From positions 29,750 through 93,749 of the forward strand of contig CALVNT010000008.1 of the NCBI GenBank assembly GCA_944349925.1: a DNA stretch of 64,000 nt, read 5' to 3'. Numbering within the stretch: position 1 is the stretch's first letter; each line of letters begins with the position of its first letter. Of this stretch, positions 53,501-59,190 are shown in pieces. Origin of the DNA: an uncultured Clostridia bacterium. GTDB taxonomy: Bacteria > Bacillota > Clostridia > Christensenellales > UBA1242. Position numbers and translations under genes: made by a program. Below the pieces are notes generated by a model. It worked only from the letters and a program-made list of their open reading frames with translations. It did not search any database and was not told the origin of the DNA.

Positions 53501-55155
53501 AGACCTTCTATAGTTGTTTGTCCTAATAGAACAAATTCTTTAGAGATGATTTGGCTATAAGAACTGTCTATTGAAATATCTTCCACTTCGCCAGCAAAAT
53601 TTATCTCCCCCAAGCTTTTAATTATTTTAAAAGTCAACTGTGAAGAGACGTCTTTGTTGTCCACAGATACAAATATAACTTTAATGCCACTTAATGTTGT
53701 TATATCGTTTCCTGCATTTTGCTCTGCGTCAAAAAATTCTTGACTAGCTTTGAGATAAACTTCATGCTCTAAAATCTTGTTTGATGTGCTTTCAATTTCT
53801 TCTGAAAGGTATGATGCAGAATTTATATCCCAGTAAAAGTTTATTTCTCTGTAAGCACCAGAGACGCGAACATAAGCTTTTAAAGGAGGCAAATTAGATT
53901 TGATATTTAAACCTTGAACAGAAATTGAAATTTGATACTTACCACTTACGCCAATGACGGTGTCAGGGCTAAGCGAGATTTTATATAACTGACCAAAACC
54001 CGAATTGAAATTTTGAGAATATTGAGAATACAAAGTCTGCTCACTAAAAGAAGCGTCAACTTCATTTTTTGTGATAGATATTGAATTTATTTTCTCTTTA
54101 GCATCAACAACAACTCTTCCATACCCTAATTGGTCAGAATTTACTTGATAATTATAATTTTTGTAACCAATGTTAAAAGAAACTTGAAACTCATCATTTA
54201 CCGATTTTGAAGAGTCAGCAAAAGCTCGAAAAATGTAAAGCCCTTGATTTGAATTTATTTGCTCACTAACAACATATAGATCTGTTGATACACTCCCTTC
54301 CCCATCGAATACAACAGGAGAAATTTCAAGTTCTGAATTTGCTAAATCGCCCAGATACCTTACGGCTAAGTAAGCTAAATTTTCGTTATCTATTGCAATG
54401 TTTGGAGTAATTTCAATCGTAACGTTTCCATTTGAAAGATATTCGAAAGCTCCGGTAAGAGTTTTCGCTCCTCCTAAATCTAAAGATGAAACATCAATTG
54501 GATCTAAACAAGCAATTGTTACTGTAGTGCTAACTCCAAGATGAGTTGTCGCCATCAATACAATTTCATTATGACGAAATTCTTCAGGTATAATTATGCT
54601 TTGTCCAACTATCTCGGCTCCATCTAAACTAAGGGCTCCGTTTGCTTCAAAAGTCCATGAGACATCTTTTTTATTACTTGAAGATGGATAGAAATCTATA
54701 AGATTTTCAGCTACTAAAAGATTTGTTTGACCTTTCACCACAAATTTGTTGCTTTTATTCTGAACGTCTTCGATTTTTTCAGTCATCGAAGTAACTTCGC
54801 TGTATACATCAATGTAAACACTTTTTTTGACATTGCCTTGCTTAGTTGTGACAACAAGTTCCGTTTGCCCTTCGCTAAGACCTGTAATGGTTATGACATT
54901 TTGTCCGTCCTCAGTTTGAGACAAAGAAGCGGAAGCAACACCATTGTCAAGCGTAAAATCAAGTGAGACTGATTTGTCGTCGGTGCTTGAAACAATTGCG
55001 TTTACAGTGCTGACAGGATCGTTTTCACCATTAAGCTGAATAGAAATGTTTTGATTTGACAATTCTAGCTCGACTTTTGGAGAACCGCAAGCATAAAGGA
55101 TAGATGCGCCAAGCATCATAAATACGGTTAAAAGTCCGACAACAAACTTTTTCAT
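38533..55155 (-). CDS. Giant GLUG/Ig-like repeat lipoprotein (about 5,540 residues)
   Basis: Started at the ATG 55155, which has a CAAGGAGG SD; the longer open frame to 55272 overlaps the promoter and is rejected. The signal peptide ends in LYAC with the lipidated cysteine at residue 23. Residues ~30-1080 are beta-sandwich, Ig-like in pattern. GLUG-type blocks follow at ~1090-1420 (GGVAGTNNGTISNVYV), ~2310-2700 (YILMNDIVLDNYSPFDTNF, then FDGNGHTIFIRSF) and ~2830-4900, where GGIVG/GGLFG motifs recur dozens of times, separated at ~1480-2300 by further Ig-like sequence. The last ~600 residues differ. GLUG repeats are thought to form beta-solenoids in surface adhesins or proteases. There is no LPXTG motif, autotransporter or enzyme domain. 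Frame is intact over 16.6 kb, which implies selection. A 188-residue gene follows at 7 nt. Confidence 0.9.
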   Translation of the reverse strand: MKKFVVGLLTVFMMLGASILYACGSPKVELELSNQNISIQLNGENDPVSTVNAIVSSTDDKSVSLDFTLDNGVASASLSQTEDGQNVITITGLSEGQTELVVTTKQGNVKKSVYIDVYSEVTSMTEKIEDVQNKSNKFVVKGQTNLLVAENLIDFYPSSSNKKDVSWTFEANGALSLDGAEIVGQSIIIPEEFRHNEIVLMATTHLGVSTTVTIACLDPIDVSSLDLGGAKTLTGAFEYLSNGNVTIEITPNIAIDNENLAYLAVRYLGDLANSELEISPVVFDGEGSVSTDLYVVSEQINSNQGLYIFRAFADSSKSVNDEFQVSFNIGYKNYNYQVNSDQLGYGRVVVDAKEKINSISITKNEVDASFSEQTLYSQYSQNFNSGFGQLYKISLSPDTVIGVSGKYQISISVQGLNIKSNLPPLKAYVRVSGAYREINFYWDINSASYLSEEIESTSNKILEHEVYLKASQEFFDAEQNAGNDITTLSGIKVIFVSVDNKDVSSQLTFKIIKSLGEINFAGEVEDISIDSSYSQIISKEFVLLGQTTIEGLSVVSSSQFVDISEPKYISNDGNNVRFSIEFTLKPEYIGLTDSNSYFVLSHENGAESQPIYLNIYFPLTDASILVDNTSSSVTMYQSSNQMFVDGEETLGSLSNSVLMLKNGATYFINHIFNVSANSRNSAQASVSLSFYDFNVDTSSEISEQEQLRQFLSLLNSTLGRQTILANANVNASNIVSSNNVLESFRTTSVGYTYLVFTYEGIGNGGQNVSLQRIVLVHSYNAIESFSVSPSTDREFSLYASNSVGQADEVIKTVRVVYSSNDISYFAKNNFTFKTMIDNISLVGKIDEKKCVVWYIDEPNTETRFDGNRYFEIIDVEINGKYIDFTVVALSTEGMQSSLHNLTLEYSISSEDALLNVVELNQTTQPYIANIAFVIKNADRVEEVVVDGVDENGLYFEIGQPDKSSQTIIVKTSPSNAKDSSIKYLIVDENGNQSQIVSISSVGSQRLKVDLSSTVTEGVNGTLYLFPSDAVFNDKINYQYLVGESILSDSISLNKLFQIKDNNQTYFEWLVENAFFVNNQGENVYFKDFLISIDINIADGRDFEHAYRVYDQTGFTKGDYSNSYYYTVMNDISLDSNWKAFGTFSGGLQGLTEDVTITFNTCKDDNGIIQNNKNNFASVLEKDGIIKNISFNGNVLGLGFVVDQNNGTITNVTVDTNGLYSSSLSSLILSGESSVVGGVAGTNNGTISNVYVLGLTILAENGTIGGVVGLNNGEISQARVEFYRLLGENESAYYNNYFKGNIVGGVIGQQAKDATISQIYAYDYILLDILSDKEDSQNRLQGQTIGTLIGAIDEGVNVTISESFAFVDNFSTKQISSEDEEQTIIDFVGQGNVKISCSYISYYNENTEYQSYFSNDFNNDVNSDKVVTSADTEFNTNINQGNSYLRNFYQDEKISSVTASSNSVVKDDQTGLYKAIVADENSIVFFRSSIFSNSNNLTTSQSQDYREINSLQFKDLLSDDNQSYKNLVASSSTNNLVTSGSEIYIQSVGSGTLSIYSKQDVKVKTTYNFVVEKALSDLIVTSKNSSAQDEEFTKDNQKTVNLQKSKSKEFIVDYKSASVYLGTDASEFELDMISSFELYLQGTASQVQFTQTSNTSFNAVSQGENSLTGTISAKLTNAYDDEGSTTVYQDAVKENVGVNITIKPVDGAIALGFDGDEISISPSTTKSVTASMMTTSKDDNISLEIALVGPDDNEISLSLDPDTSGENSFNFVKPDGQVVLTITRQDLTDDTAYQNDESSNVIYNKSYLFTFTVASDYKSKLSSDETYLVNFISDSKFVSEKFILNLSRQDISKVDITNNKIDDTSYNSSKTTYKTLSTTTGVMAPGSSSIIHASVNPDFAYYDFLEVTVENAPISNAVVFTPVEKDSSVSNTYYSTSAIVFEQIANGFRFVPSNNSNLAIYKYNLYFHAWFNNKIPQDCTLTIKITYYVYNEKGEAEAIDYVNSFIFVSYLSEPTITIDGQNSVLLAKGGSANVEVAVDLDQEVESVNISGAVGIDYISNGTRIDDKTNKRIYSYTLYSTVLSSTESTDNRFYVNATVIRRLNNTVERKTTTATVTLVDFKIDANKSYLERANDGVLDVYVNINQTTSLNYVFNPETLIYDSSDEASRNAYNSIMEKRQQFESNHYYPMIENGQIAEDGEGNPIATGDYLINIKATKNSDGTTSYEPIKLEDRIYYVTGNTYVPINGASEEKSPFTINVDNNGNINIRAKSLTQASQQMVILTYIETNGEQQIVETFFTIKTEIYSDEDLPIMVKSAEDFLSLQESEDNLMHDYILMNDIVLDNYSPFDTNFISSFDGNGHTIFIRSFKTTAEENSHTLNIALFNNVNALTTLKNVRVNLYNGGNITVDVSNNTTNYVSNINIAGFAITNNGIITNCEVVAFYTDRNAIGQSGLSEVATNKESGAKGLNISYIRGSGTSEEVMQEASSWDSKVAGFVINNNGNITNSRVGGDEVLELLDAPDPNDTNNNQITGRYTKLETFTIKAQGQVAGFVLENRANISASYVKNLAMQNNSKTANENKAYCAGFVGSNSGKILTSYVEGVKQTSSSDEQIFARLGSQIKSQQCVISGFVLTNLGDSSLIEDSYSNILISSSDNVSEVYLASGFVYRNEGKVSNCYSASQVENQKYSQMNFSGLDAEGNLLASGEYENCYYYNKDYDPYNSTSDSSTETAFDTDVILVPDAGNEDYFYGLAIASAGGVDGVWVMDVGDGQTAREGLKLIEADTISYSYRYANYTERNSDGSVNINGEYQLPYGIIYIENSNLEINTEYGSDQNPIIIRNAEEFVEVMGASSSTPIQKQYENTIHGTYRLVDDIDMSKFSSQAISLPSTKSAFSGKLYGNGFTISSLSLSYNGQNLSYGLFKSIEPYFETASGDKVKEYYPQIINLNFEISSNLFAGDTIFVGTVAGYIKDALLINIDLSYSNGALVQGKNFVGSLAGMITGNSVIKNITVSNPNIQTTRLTSQSAGIDTSYSQTEINDNRKGFVSQLSYNYNFTGSDTVYLETEKYSYAGGVAGYVDLYSSAVDYFNYTTTPIYNVSNIRVNETVNVIGQVVGGLFGLTAHQTFIEDAGLTIDGTSTSNTSHIVSTKDYAGGVIGQSFGLLSKIFATHDDEIQLNIENNIASYYNGSTNVERGALDLFMTSDSGNYYSQQAIGGLIGQVGAGALQTSYSKLNVISTTAVSAGGIIGETDLSGSISYYVDNNIIATGQYTKYLVYEVYATGDVRAYYDDDADSKTTPVEGMSGGIIGYISQATDRVAFLSTNAVNFFTNIDYRTGENYQSDFSSLNNETEEEIANYIFQFVGGIVDKGNLSTAVSFWTARNVNTNTDGSSETTEQDTQNPSVGYVQSYLFNDKEIFVNLYPGCSLRANQNNNKSLYEVESISTYFSGTAGYQATQKIFLNSGVWSLKNWVHSADRFFPEIRYALSDPSYVYLDAYEESILYALNRAKENPTITIIVRGLKNANTTDSYTDVDLIQYQNRFELTSFAGSIISSSEYTTKDPTTNSIRQIRLIIEDSLFKSTAIGFSITDLHIQYEAEANDQKSLSGGIISANAIEGANITNLSIFMKTGVTIETKDGNAGLLAPKIISSQINVLNIDASQVQAGNTLSVRFKKTSAQELNVGLIAGVMSQQSSTASLYAQNVNITANSGSLIYFGENQALKESNVGLYFGKVEKDEGTYQSNFRLGDIDGNSEKIVGTINIENLDLSKTNNLRVGGYIGYVANATGIYFESQMTTAKINIKLPSNSTDGKSLYVGGIFGETSNENSSFALNSQSETPKKSIMVSVEGKVNPSNASITSIFSSAFVGGIVGKTESSLNILDIDLQFSAKNILVNGSSNTNVVDLAVGGIVGFSTNDISLEKITVKNNDGGINVQSVSNSATAIGSMVGYGTTTISSTQGQLYSSINIDYKCSDSENKNEIRELNIGGLFGYITNSDSAINSNINSNAYIGTMTIDLNNARNLYVGGIVGNLNSNTTFTNSVFGGNIIIKNPTSTIDKNVNVNVYVGGTIGYTNASFSIDNANNYGEVFIDYGDDGDDNDNKVDIISSYSFGGIVGHINSETSLVSVKNSNSAVTNHNARVAKTNNVNALVGSGTLKDSSTSNYYNSAVCLAYDTQGIDIGYSTASNNGFGTTSDSDFIINKIKSCVNKITNLGSFIKNYYGSTTNNNWYSSISKLNPSETFTDNGSDNSGYNVSYYTASKTLLSGLSDKTLSNVAIVGNFETFDFTKDNEDSEKSTTISTALINSLSSGYNMISGFNVKIDMTTNDASENVGGLVNTMSGDSIIYAVGVNGKMSIGGKNSVNVGGIVGVINSGIISESYTSIDMIYRAGAGGTMSAIANYQEKNSAFINYTYATGSVVSYSKASLYAFTSSASDNLTLNNCYTITKIDYNEYVTTTTPSTIGVFGSATTSNSYYDQNGLNYNFTNTNITQNQLTTSLLITVNEDSKLTNTNQWTTDINFNYGYPTRNFKYLKQSSWATRDEGARLSSTKNTYDYYIVTYSYTRLGNGESPTDTSLSYSYLVPNAGILAQTGTTTSTIYQKLYNKGVALLYDIDLANTQFANNWTSIYCSGNVFDGQDRTITGLKTSLFTALSSKEIRNLRLTEANSSTALLADEMSGDSTISNITLEGEISSVNSSSVGGLLNTMTGGEINTVTSLVKIQSDGDDAGGIVGYYYGTSGKISFCSNYGMITSSSSGGIVGETGTNCSLEINNCFNGGAILAGYTISEAKKVNYAAGGILGFDMSNGSTISNCYNAGMIKAGNKYNTAISYAAGIVGRAAHANSELEIIDGSATKITNCYNEGPVEALGADPQIQYKVTDDVKYNSSGVITSATNPKIQLVEARGRTVSAYSISNIAVTNCNDSNPEIKNNGAYLGIGGIYAEDKYLYMMKKTIAYNDYKYIYDIGSGLSQNMVFYGIDLNNTFRLTNEGITFNTLSYKQENFSVLEFDNYNLPLKFVETQSINVNWKLQDQWGKYFTINTTINRNYYYDLTNNVTSIDTFAYGSSQSTECNVSKNDYFAKQTNTNFVNIAGTSYITIEGNADEILDQSTSPVIIVGDVFVSDKFKLNYNLYNNNYAIISGAKDSLIIGQSYPKYTLSHTYLAGISSNIVDINNINLLKNVKHFGMIYATQPNLSHIGLTLYSTIYGIDKDENGKIIGADMKIGNSITTRQPTFKGVAIAQNGNADHKNGYNIAIYTSALSDCIVKAGDGINAGEYVGSCIAGKAGIVDIGENIENIKQEISSKDGINAGIYFDTENDEEEFLNDAMGRIFSTNLYVGEVKYDFSRDIFDKSENASYDFYDPLTVIRTAGDDPKFIGFCVRSDGDNILKAYSRSASANQYDTDEVSELLIESLKYLFLDSAGNPAISKDDFVAAGWDYTFTESGNEYEYKLITFAELKNGNYTELVGFSWQDFFYEVDGYLRLPDVDKEGFFEDWFTNLQEEHGDYVVNVFFGINRGDKYTTFKFENLAYDSSLKIIVKVKKEG

Positions 55156-55166
55156 TTTGCCTCCTT

Positions 55167-55198
55167 GTTTAATATTTGTAATTTGAAAAATATTAAAC
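55167..55198 (-). promoter_or_regulatory. 11-bp hairpin in the leader of the giant gene
   Basis: GTTTAATATTT (55167-55177) and AAATATTAAAC (55188-55198) are perfect inverted repeats with a 10-nt loop. On the mRNA the stem ends 1 nt before the AAGGAGG SD, so it could affect ribosome access or mRNA stability. Confidence 0.65.
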
Positions 55199-55237
55199 GC
55201 CAAAAAGTCGAACAAAAACAGTATTTTGTCGACCTTT

Positions 55238-55257
55238 ATAAAAAGTATACTTTTTAT
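55238..55257. promoter_or_regulatory. Perfect 20-bp palindrome covering the -10 region
   Basis: ATAAAAAGTATACTTTTTAT is self-complementary over all 20 bases and contains the TATACT -10 hexamer. A dimeric repressor binding here would block the promoter. A second, imperfect palindrome with GTCGA/TCGAC arms lies just downstream at 55208-55233. Confidence 0.6.
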
Positions 55258-55272
55258 GGCTAAAAATGTCAA
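55244..55272 (-). promoter_or_regulatory. Near-consensus SigmaA-type promoter of the giant gene
   Basis: TTGACA (55272-55267), exactly 17 nt, TATACT (55249-55244) on the minus strand. This predicts a leader of about 80 nt containing two inverted repeats before the start codon. Confidence 0.8.
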
Positions 55273-55309
55273 ATAAATAAAACAGAAATAAGAAAAGTAT
55301 ATTTTGATA

Positions 55310-55445
55310 TTTTTTAATTTTTTTTGTTAATTTTTTTAATATTTTTTGATAGGTTTTTTAATGTTTTTTATATTTTTTGTTATTTTTTTAATTTTTTTTA
55401 ATTTTTTGTTATTTTTAATTTTTTGTTATTTTTTTATTTTCTATT
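55310..55445. repeat. T-rich low-complexity repeats upstream of the giant gene
   Basis: Repeated runs of 5-9 Ts separated by AA, GTTA or TAA, for example TTTTTTAATTTTTT and TTTTTTGTTATTTTT recurring several times. The region between the divergent giant gene and the TtcA-like gene (55273-55652) holds no reading frame on either strand apart from this; it is probably a bent or AT-rich upstream element and a slippage-prone tract. Confidence 0.7.
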
Positions 55446-55652
55446 TTTCATTATGTAAAAAAATAAATAATTAACGTTTAAATTGAATTTTTTTCTTTAA
55501 AATTATTTAAAAAGATAAAAAAAAGAATATTAAAAAACCAAACTAATCAATTTTTTAAAAAGTTTCAATATTTTGAATATTTTTTTATAAATAATTTTAT
55601 TTTATTGTTTTTTTGTGATAAAATTATTAAAATTTAAATTTAAAAGGATTTT

Positions 55653-56366
55653 TTGTTGTTTTTTATGAGAAAAATATTGAGCTTGATGCGCAAAATATGC
55701 GAAGAAGAAAATTTAATTTTAAAAGGAGATAAAATAGCTGTAGGATTATCAGGAGGAAAAGATAGCCTAGCATTATTAAAGGCGTTAAATGAATATAGAA
55801 AATTTATTTTCCCTTACTTTGATTTAATTGCCATTACGGTTGACCTTACTTCGGGAAAAACAGATTTTTCTCCATTAAAAAGATATTGCGAAAATTTAGG
55901 TGTAGAATATGAAATTGTACCATCAAATGTTTTCGAGATAGTTTTTGACATCAGAAAAGAAAAAAATCCATGCTCTTTATGCGCAAATTTAAGACGCGGA
56001 ATTTTAAACAGCAAAGCAAAAGAACTAGGGTGCAACAAAGTTGCCTTAGGCCATCATCGAGATGACTTAATAGAAACTTTTATTTTATCATTGTTTTTTG
56101 AAGGCAGGCTTTCAACATTTAAACCAAAAACATATTTATCAAAAACTGATTTGACTGTGATCAGACCTTTGCTTTATGTAGAAGAAAAATCAATTATAAA
56201 TATATCTAAAGATTTACCAATTGTGCACAACATCTGCCCAGTCGACAAAAAAACAGAAAGAGAAAGAGCAAAAACTGTTTTAGAGTATTTAGAAAAAAAC
56301 TACCCTGACTGCAAAGAAAAATTATTTAGCGCAATAATACATAAGGAGAGATATAATCTTTTTTAA
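55653..56366 (+). CDS. TtcA/TilS-type PP-loop ATPase (probable tRNA thiolation)
   Basis: 237 residues. The PP-loop SGGKDS lies at 33-38, and NPCSLCANLRRG around 110 supplies the CxxC pair typical of TtcA-like enzymes, followed by VALGHHRDDLIETFILSLFF and VIRPLLYVEE. TtcA makes 2-thiocytidine in tRNA with an iron-sulphur cluster bound by such cysteines; related proteins modify other positions, so the exact nucleotide is uncertain. The start is ambiguous: two TTG codons (55653, 55656) fit the AAAAGGA SD, while the ATG at 55665 is further from it. It is the first plus-strand gene after the giant gene's control region, with gpmI 90 nt downstream. Confidence 0.85.
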   Translation: MLFFMRKILSLMRKICEEENLILKGDKIAVGLSGGKDSLALLKALNEYRKFIFPYFDLIAITVDLTSGKTDFSPLKRYCENLGVEYEIVPSNVFEIVFDIRKEKNPCSLCANLRRGILNSKAKELGCNKVALGHHRDDLIETFILSLFFEGRLSTFKPKTYLSKTDLTVIRPLLYVEEKSIINISKDLPIVHNICPVDKKTERERAKTVLEYLEKNYPDCKEKLFSAIIHKERYNLF

Positions 56367-56456
56367 AGAAAATTTGATAAAAAAGATGTAAAAAGTAAAT
56401 AAAAATTGACTTTTTTAAATGTTTTTAATAAAATTTAAAAAAAAGGATTTTTAATC

Positions 56457-57959
56457 ATGGTTACATTGATAGTTCTTGATGGCTTTGGAATTAGCAAAAA
56501 TAAATACGGCAACGCCATTAGCTCAGCCGGCACTCCCTATCTTGATAAGTTGAAAAAAAAATACCCTTATACTACATTGCTAGCTAGTGGAAGCGCTGTA
56601 GGTCTTCCAAAAGGACAAATGGGCAACAGTGAAGTTGGGCATTTAACTCTTGGAACAGGCAGAGTGGTTTTGCAAGACCTTGAAAAAATAAATATGGCAA
56701 TACAAGATAAAAGTTTTTATAAAAATCCAAATTTGATCAAGGCAATAGATTATGCCATAAAAAATAAAAGTTGCTTGCATTTGATGGGATTGTTGTCTGA
56801 TGGTGGCATACACAGCCACATAAATCACCTTTTTGCAATTTTAGATCTTGCAAAACGCAAAAAATTAGAAAATGTATATATCCACGCATTCCTAGATGGA
56901 AGAGATACTCCTCCATCTAGCGCTAAAAAATATCTAAAAATGCTTGAAGACAAAATGCAAAATACAAATTATAAAATTGCATCTATATCTGGAAGAATAT
57001 ATGCAATGGATAGAGAAAAACGTTATGACAGGCTGAAACTCGCATATGATGTCTTAGTTAACGGTAAAAACTATAAAAACATATCCGCAACTAGAGCAGT
57101 TGAAGAAAGTTATAATAACGGAATAACAGACGAATTTGTACTGCCTACACTTATAGATAAAAATGGCATTATAAAAGACAACGACAGCGTGATCTTTTAT
57201 AACTACAGAGCTGATCGCGCAATAGAATTGACTGAAGCTTTTACATGCAAAAATTATGATCACTTTGAAACCAAAAAATTTAAAAAATTATTGTTTTCGC
57301 CGATGGAATTGTACAATGAAAAATTCAAAAATCTAAATGTTTTATATCCTCCACAAATAATTGATGACAATTTATCTGCAATAATATCACAAAACGGGCT
57401 AAAACAGTTTCACATTGCAGAAACAACAAAGTATGCCCATGTTACATTTTTCTTTAACGGAACAATTGAAAAACCTTATAAAAATGAAGACAGAAAACTG
57501 ATAGAGAGCATAAACACAAAGGATTTTTCATATTATCCTAAGATGAAAGCAATTGAGATAACTGAAGAAACGTTAGACGCAATAGCTTCGGCAAAATATG
57601 ATTTTATATTAGTAAATTATTCTAACCCCGACATGATTGGACATACGGGAAACTTTGAAGCGACAAAAGAAGCAATAAAATGTATAGACAAGCAGGCTTA
57701 CGCGCTGGCGCTTGCAACTTTAATGGCAGGTGGAGACTGTATAATAACAGCGGATCACGGAAACGCAGAAGAGATGTTTGATAAAAAAGGAGAAAAAATA
57801 ACCTCTCACACCACGAGCCCTGTTCCAATTTACCTTGTAAGCGAAAAATACAAAGACATAAAACTTGCTAAAAATCGTTCAATTGCATTTATTGCCCCGA
57901 CTATTTTAAAGATGTTGAATTTAAAGTTGCCAAAAACAATGGAAAAACCTCTCTTTTAA
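56457..57959 (+). CDS. gpmI: 2,3-bisphosphoglycerate-independent phosphoglycerate mutase
   Basis: 500 residues, normal length. Alkaline-phosphatase superfamily motifs: LIVLDGFGIS at the start, the phosphoserine loop QMGNSEVGH with Ser58, DGRDTPP, NYRADRAIELTEAF, SNPDMIGHTGNF and ADHGNAEEM for metal binding. It interconverts 3- and 2-phosphoglycerate using two manganese ions. In spore formers this enzyme helps preserve the 3-phosphoglycerate store. An AGGA SD precedes the ATG. It is followed by a bidirectional terminator shared with mscS. Confidence 0.97.
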   Translation: MVTLIVLDGFGISKNKYGNAISSAGTPYLDKLKKKYPYTTLLASGSAVGLPKGQMGNSEVGHLTLGTGRVVLQDLEKINMAIQDKSFYKNPNLIKAIDYAIKNKSCLHLMGLLSDGGIHSHINHLFAILDLAKRKKLENVYIHAFLDGRDTPPSSAKKYLKMLEDKMQNTNYKIASISGRIYAMDREKRYDRLKLAYDVLVNGKNYKNISATRAVEESYNNGITDEFVLPTLIDKNGIIKDNDSVIFYNYRADRAIELTEAFTCKNYDHFETKKFKKLLFSPMELYNEKFKNLNVLYPPQIIDDNLSAIISQNGLKQFHIAETTKYAHVTFFFNGTIEKPYKNEDRKLIESINTKDFSYYPKMKAIEITEETLDAIASAKYDFILVNYSNPDMIGHTGNFEATKEAIKCIDKQAYALALATLMAGGDCIITADHGNAEEMFDKKGEKITSHTTSPVPIYLVSEKYKDIKLAKNRSIAFIAPTILKMLNLKLPKTMEKPLF

Positions 57960-57960
57960 A

Positions 57961-58011
57961 AAAAAGACTATTTTAAGCAGTTTTCTATCGCTACTTTAAG
58001 ATAGTCTTTTT
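57961..58011. terminator. Bidirectional terminator between gpmI and mscS
   Basis: AAAAAGACTAT (57961-57971) pairs perfectly with ATAGTCTTTTT (58001-58011), with partial pairing inside. A/T tracts flank both sides, as suits two converging genes. Confidence 0.85.
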
Positions 58012-58019
58012 ATATTTAT

Positions 58020-59066
58020 TTAGTTTTTTAACTTTAATTTCTTTTTCCTAAAAGTCTTAACCTTTTTTGAATTTTTATCGAATTTTATATCAGTTTTTAA
58101 TATGTTATTGAAAGAGATTTCATGTTTCTTTTTCTTTCGTTTTTTTGCAAATAACATTAAAATGCTATCTTTTTCAAGATCAAATTGTCTTTTCTCTAGC
58201 CTGATTTTCTCAATTCTTTTTGGCAAAGCCTTCTTTTCTATAGGCAAAATCACTCGGTCTTTTCGCTCGCGAATTTCAAGTTGATCATAAGGAATTGATA
58301 TTTTGTTTCGTTTAAGCTCGTTGTAAACAAGTTCTAGAACATCAAAATAAACATTCCAATAATCTTCACTATCACACCAAGCACGAGCTAAAAATTCAAT
58401 ACTGCTTCCCCCTAAAGAATTTAACCTGCAAAATGGCGCCGGCTCTAAAAGTATATTACCATTACTATACATGCAGTCATATATTATTTTTTTTACCGTT
58501 TCCACATCACTTTCATACGCAACTGAAAATTTCCATTCTACGCGACGCGTTTTGCATGAATCATAATCAACAACCGAGCTATTAACTATAGTAGAGTTTG
58601 GTATAGTAACTCGTTTATTATCTGAAGTTATAATAGTTGTAAAAAGAAAATTTATTTGTACAACAGTCCCCTCTTTGCCATCGACAGAAATATAATCACC
58701 TTTTTTAAACATTTTTGAAGAAACTACAATCAAACCATTTGCCGCATTTGCTATATTGTTTTGAAGAGCTAGTCCAATGGCAAGAACGAGAGCACTTAGG
58801 GCTGTTAAGATTCCTGTAATTTGAATACCTACAATAGAGAGCAACACTAAAATAAGGCATAAATATAGACATACCTTTAAAATAGCCAAGATAAAACCCA
58901 ATGCGATTTTTTCTATCTTTGTTTTATTTAAAACCCTTCTAGTAATATTTATTAAAACTTTTACTAAAATAATTCCAATAAATAAAACAGCAAAAAATAG
59001 CACAATATTCCATATATTTGTTTCAAAAAAAGTAACAATGTCATTCCAAATTTGATTCCAATCCAT
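58020..59066 (-). CDS. Small-conductance mechanosensitive channel, MscS family
   Basis: 348 residues. Three membrane helices lie at about 18-38, 60-80 and 84-115, the last with the glycine/alanine-rich pore pattern ILTALSALVLAIGLALQNNIANAANGL. The beta domain follows with FKKGDYISVDGKEGTVVQINFLFTTIITSDNKRVTIPNSTI and the C-terminal cage region to about residue 275. A basic tail (about 275-348, rich in Lys and Arg) is longer than in E. coli MscS. The channel relieves osmotic pressure. Converges with gpmI. Confidence 0.93.
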   Translation of the reverse strand: MDWNQIWNDIVTFFETNIWNIVLFFAVLFIGIILVKVLINITRRVLNKTKIEKIALGFILAILKVCLYLCLILVLLSIVGIQITGILTALSALVLAIGLALQNNIANAANGLIVVSSKMFKKGDYISVDGKEGTVVQINFLFTTIITSDNKRVTIPNSTIVNSSVVDYDSCKTRRVEWKFSVAYESDVETVKKIIYDCMYSNGNILLEPAPFCRLNSLGGSSIEFLARAWCDSEDYWNVYFDVLELVYNELKRNKISIPYDQLEIRERKDRVILPIEKKALPKRIEKIRLEKRQFDLEKDSILMLFAKKRKKKKHEISFNNILKTDIKFDKNSKKVKTFRKKKLKLKN

Positions 59067-59190
59067 CTTTTATCCCCTAATTGTAGTAAATTAAAACTGT
59101 TTATTTATTGTAAATATGCTTGCAAAAAAAACTTATGATAAACAATTTACACCACTTATTTTAAATAAAATCGAATATTTTGTCAAATTT

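Noticed and set aside
55156-55272. Extended N-terminus of the giant protein
   Set aside because: The extension overlaps the promoter and leader; the ATG at 55155 has AAGGAGG and starts a proper lipoprotein signal.
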